Below, piece by piece: positions 61,319 to 64,000 of a DNA stretch of 64,000 bases; position 1 is the first letter of the stretch; the number at the start of each line of letters is the position of its first letter. Where the stretch lies: contig JADKBS010000027.1 of assembly GCA_016714985.1 (NCBI GenBank), positions 62,001 to 126,000 of the forward strand, written 5' to 3'. Source of the stretch: Saprospiraceae bacterium. Lineage in GTDB: Bacteria > Bacteroidota > Bacteroidia > Chitinophagales > Saprospiraceae. The notes under the pieces were generated by a model. The model did not search any database. It saw only the letters and a list, made by a program, of their open reading frames with translations, and was not told the DNA's origin. Both the position numbers and the translations under genes were made by a program.

Positions 61319-63676
61319 TTAGGATGCTTTGTAAAGTTCCCGCTGCAAACCATAAAAGGCATCCAACAACCTTTCACGTCCACCAAAGACGGCGGCGGCT
61401 TCGCTGGCTGTTCCTAGGTTTCGCAGCTTGATTAGTTCGCTCAGTTTGTCCCTTTCCAGTTCTTCTACCCCGTCCGCTTCGTAGCGTTCCAAGATGAAAT
61501 GCAGGAAGTCCTTTGCCTGTACGTTGGTGAACACCTCGAAAAAATGCGTTTCGCCCCTTAGCTTGGCGGCACGTTGCTTTCTGGTTATCATGTCCCGGCT
61601 GTAGGAAACATGGTTCAGCACGTCGAAAATATCGCAGTCTTGTGCCTCGAACATCCGTTGCAAAATCTCCAAATGCTCATTGTCCAAACCCCGCCTTTCC
61701 AGTTCATCCAAAAGCGCCTTTCTGGTTTCGGGCTTCTGCCAGATTTCCCGCAACTGTTCCTCACTATGGTACAGCGAAGGCAAAACCCCGTCCGTTAGGC
61801 TTCTCACAAATTCAGTGGCGGACATTGGCTTCCCATCTGCACCAATGTAGCGGGTTTCTATGTTTGTGATTCTCAAAGTTCGGCTATCTGATAACCTCAC
61901 CTCGATTTTCAACTTTGGCGGGTTTTCTGTTCCTTCTGGGTCTTCCAATCTTCCATCGCCTTCTTGCTCACCTTGGCCGCCTTCGGGTGGGTCATAAATC
62001 GTTATTGGCTGGCCTTCATCGTCCACTTTGATTCGGGTGGTTGGCTCGCTTGGCAAGCCGTCCCATTCATCATCGTAGAAGTTTTCACTTGCGCCTGTGA
62101 AGTCCAAAATGGTGAAGAAGTCCTTTCCATCAAAAAGCCGTGTCCCCCTTCCAATAATCTGTTTGAATTCAACGATGGAACCAATGTTCCTCACCAAAAC
62201 GATGTTTCTAACGTTGCGGGCGTCCACCCCGGTCGTTAGCATTTGGGAAGATGTGAGAATCGTTGGAATATCCTTGTCGTTGTCTTGAAAGGTCTTCAAA
62301 AGCCTTTTGCCGTTGTCGCCTTCATCGCTCGTTATCCGAACACAGTAGTTTGCATCAGCAATCGTTTTGTGTTTGTTGAGGTAGTCCCGCATGGCGGCGG
62401 CGTGAGGTTGGTCAACACAAAAAACAATCGTTTTGTCCAGTGGGCGGATATTTTGAAGGATGGCTTTAGCGATTAGTTCCGTTCGTTGCGGTATCACTAT
62501 TTCCCGCTCAAAATGGGAGAGGCTGTAAACCTTCGTTTCGTCCACCTGTCCCTTCGTCACCGTATCATCGGAAGTATGGATATAGGTGTCAATACTGGTT
62601 TGAATGCGCTTTACTTTGTAGGGTGTCAAAAATCCATCGTTCACCCCTTCCTTCAAGGAATACTCATAGACGGGCTTTCCAAAATAGTTGTAGGTATCAA
62701 CATTGGCGTCCCGTTTCGGCGTGGCGGTCATTCCCAAATGAACGGCATTGTCGAAATGGTCAAGGATAGCCCGCCAACTGCCTTCTTCGTTTGCGCTCCC
62801 CCGGTGGCATTCGTCAATGATGACCAAATCGAAGAAGTCCTTTGGGTAGTCCCTGAAATAACCCCCAATGCTCACTTCTTCCCGCTCCTTCTCGCTAATG
62901 GCCTGATAGATGGCAAAGTAGATGCTGAAATTGGTTGGCACTTTGCCCCCTCGCTTTTTCAGTTCCTCCCCGTTGATTTTCACCAAGTCCTTTTCCAGCG
63001 GGTTGAAGGTGTTGATGGCTTGGTCTGCCAAGATATTCCTGTCCGCAAGGAAAAGCACTTTTGGCCGCCTGTCCTTGCCGTCCAAGTTCCAACGGGCTTC
63101 AAAAAGTTTGTGTACCAACTGGAAGGCAATAATGGTTTTGCCCGTCCCGGTGGCCAATGTCAGCAGCACCCGCTTTTTTCCTTCTGTAATGGCCTGAATT
63201 GCCCTGTTGATGGCCAATTCTTGATAGTAGCGGGGTTTTTTCTCGTTTGTGATTAGGTAGGGCTTGGCAGTGATTGCTTCCTTCTGTGGGTTGCGGTTGG
63301 GGTAAATCCGTTGATAGAGTTCATCAGGCGTTGGATAGGCGTCTATATAGTCACCCTTACCGGTGGTCATGTCGAATTCGTAAATCTTTGCACCGTTGGT
63401 GCAGTAGGCAAAGGAGAGTTTGAGCTTTGCGGCGTAGTTCTTCGCCTGTTCCAGTCCCTTGGTCGGATGTGCGGAAAGTTGCTTGGCCTCGATGACTGCC
63501 AGATTTTCACCTTTGAAGCGAAGCAGGTAGTCGGCCTTTAGGGGTTCGGCACGTTTGCCCCCTGCCAGTTTGCGCCCCGCTGTGAAAAAATGTTCACGAA
63601 CTACCAAGGCGGCTTCCCATTTGCTTTCTTTTAGCTGCGGGTCGGTGTAATTTGCACGGGTATCGGCTTCATTCAT
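61319..63676 (-). CDS. hsdR: Type I restriction endonuclease subunit HsdR
   Basis: A 785-residue R subunit. The N-terminal nuclease site is DYLLRFKGENLAVIEAKQL (PD-(D/E)xK), followed by superfamily 2 motor motifs: Q-like RYYQELAINRA, Walker A LATGTGKT, DEAD-like VIIDECHRG, TATP and the motif VI segment IIGRGTRLFDG. It translocates DNA and cuts it away from unmodified sites. First gene of the operon, with the two EAD11 genes next. The linker near 545-580 is rich in glycine and acidic residues. Confidence 0.93.
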   Translation of the reverse strand: MNEADTRANYTDPQLKESKWEAALVVREHFFTAGRKLAGGKRAEPLKADYLLRFKGENLAVIEAKQLSAHPTKGLEQAKNYAAKLKLSFAYCTNGAKIYEFDMTTGKGDYIDAYPTPDELYQRIYPNRNPQKEAITAKPYLITNEKKPRYYQELAINRAIQAITEGKKRVLLTLATGTGKTIIAFQLVHKLFEARWNLDGKDRRPKVLFLADRNILADQAINTFNPLEKDLVKINGEELKKRGGKVPTNFSIYFAIYQAISEKEREEVSIGGYFRDYPKDFFDLVIIDECHRGSANEEGSWRAILDHFDNAVHLGMTATPKRDANVDTYNYFGKPVYEYSLKEGVNDGFLTPYKVKRIQTSIDTYIHTSDDTVTKGQVDETKVYSLSHFEREIVIPQRTELIAKAILQNIRPLDKTIVFCVDQPHAAAMRDYLNKHKTIADANYCVRITSDEGDNGKRLLKTFQDNDKDIPTILTSSQMLTTGVDARNVRNIVLVRNIGSIVEFKQIIGRGTRLFDGKDFFTILDFTGASENFYDDEWDGLPSEPTTRIKVDDEGQPITIYDPPEGGQGEQEGDGRLEDPEGTENPPKLKIEVRLSDSRTLRITNIETRYIGADGKPMSATEFVRSLTDGVLPSLYHSEEQLREIWQKPETRKALLDELERRGLDNEHLEILQRMFEAQDCDIFDVLNHVSYSRDMITRKQRAAKLRGETHFFEVFTNVQAKDFLHFILERYEADGVEELERDKLSELIKLRNLGTASEAAAVFGGRERLLDAFYGLQRELYKAS

Positions 63677-63796
63677 GCTGTTCGGGGAAATTTGAAAGGG
63701 TTTTGAATTGAGGGGACAATTTAAGGCAAGAAAAAGGAGAAAAACAGGGTTTTGGGAGGAAAAAAGGGCGAAGTGTCCCCTGTACTGTCCCCCAAA

Positions 63797-63835
63797 AAGA
63801 AAAACCCTTGCAATTCGTTGAATTACAAGGGTTTA
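63797..63835 (-). terminator. Terminator after tRNA-Met
   Basis: Stem AAACCCTTG (63802-63810) with CAAGGGTTT (63826-63834), plus an inner AATTC/GAATT; on the minus strand it ends in TTTTTCTTTTT. It lies 14 bases after the tRNA 3' end. Confidence 0.8.
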
Positions 63836-63848
63836 GGAAAGTAGTTTG

Positions 63849-63922
63849 TAGCGAGAGGGAGGCTTGAACTCCCGACCTTGCGATTATGAATCGCACGCTC
63901 TGACCAGCTGAGCTACCTCGCC
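63849..63922 (-). tRNA. tRNA-Met (CAT)
   Basis: A 74-base cloverleaf on the minus strand. Acceptor stem GGCGAGG (63916-63922) pairs with TCTCGCT, discriminator A at 63849, CCA not encoded. D arm AGCTCAGCTGGTCAGAGC, anticodon stem TGCGA/TCGCA with loop TTCATAA (anticodon CAT), T arm GGGAG-TTCAAGC-CTCCC. Without the G-C triplet of initiator tRNA, and with a paired first base, elongator methionine fits best; tRNA-Ile with modified CAT is less likely. Confidence 0.93.
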
Positions 63923-63940
63923 ATTTTTCAAATGCGGGCG

Positions 63941-63948
63941 CAAATATA
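63941..63948 (-). promoter_or_regulatory. Candidate -7 box of the tRNA-Met gene
   Basis: On the minus strand the site reads TATATTTG, an exact TAnnTTTG, 19 bases before the tRNA 5' end, the expected distance for a short leader. No clear -33 TTTG. Confidence 0.4.
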
Positions 63949-64000
63949 GCGCAGTTTGAAATTTTTTTGTTCCATTTGGGAAAAGTTTTTTTGAGAAAAT

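Overview
The window looks like a chromosomal piece of a Bacteroidota bacterium, most likely from the Saprospiria. This rests on a PorP/SprF protein next to a long PKD-repeat protein with a type B type IX secretion C-terminus, a sphingolipid-type alpha-oxoamine synthase, a DUF4836 lipoprotein, a tmRNA tag ending YAMAA, TAnnTTTG-like promoter boxes and a large beta-glucan utilisation locus. Genus-level placement is inference.

Layout. 0.7-3.7 kb: three small toxin-antitoxin cassettes, each next to a fragment of a DUF262 (GmrSD-type) gene. 3.7-10.8 kb: an AT-rich block on the minus strand holding a very long Avs-like STAND NTPase with an N-terminal nuclease, broken into five reading-frame pieces, plus a small partner protein; it sits directly behind a truncated MmeI-like restriction gene (10.8-11.6 kb). 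12.0-13.2 kb: an HD-domain/Pycsar-type membrane effector. 13.4-28.6 kb: eight minus-strand genes forming a beta-1,3/1,6-glucan (laminarin-like) locus: cytoplasmic GH17, GPH-family MFS symporter, GH30, lipoprotein GH17, a very large cytoplasmic phosphorylase-like enzyme (GH149/GH161 type), GH16, a carbohydrate-binding lipoprotein, and a clan GH-A glycosidase that appears to be fused to an outer-membrane beta-barrel. A divergent sensor/regulator (28.9-31.8 kb) completes it. No SusC/SusD pair is present.

31.8-40.9 kb: ST7-like TPR protein, alpha-oxoamine synthase, two related large helical proteins each next to a small exported Fn3-like gene, a T-poor GC-rich intergenic island with a perfect hairpin, and a LytTR response regulator. 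41.0-49.2 kb: tmRNA, an LOR/SDH-type dehydrogenase, repeat clusters, a TlpA-like lipoprotein, PurL and DUF4836. 49.2-56.5 kb: a PorP/SprF plus giant PKD protein module bracketed by two remnants of an hsdS 3' end. 56.6-63.7 kb: a type I restriction-modification operon (hsdR, two EAD11-domain paralogues, hsdM, hsdS with a poly-G tract) and a tRNA-Met.

Many otherwise good genes are split by single-base indels lying in homopolymers. That pattern suits uncorrected long-read assembly errors better than wholesale gene decay, except at hsdS, where a nine-G tract could be true phase variation. The glucan genes fit one route: outer-membrane and surface cleavage by GH16/GH17/GH30, passage through the barrel-glycosidase fusion, symport by the GPH carrier, then phosphorolysis and GH17 trimming in the cytoplasm, under the divergent sensor-regulator.
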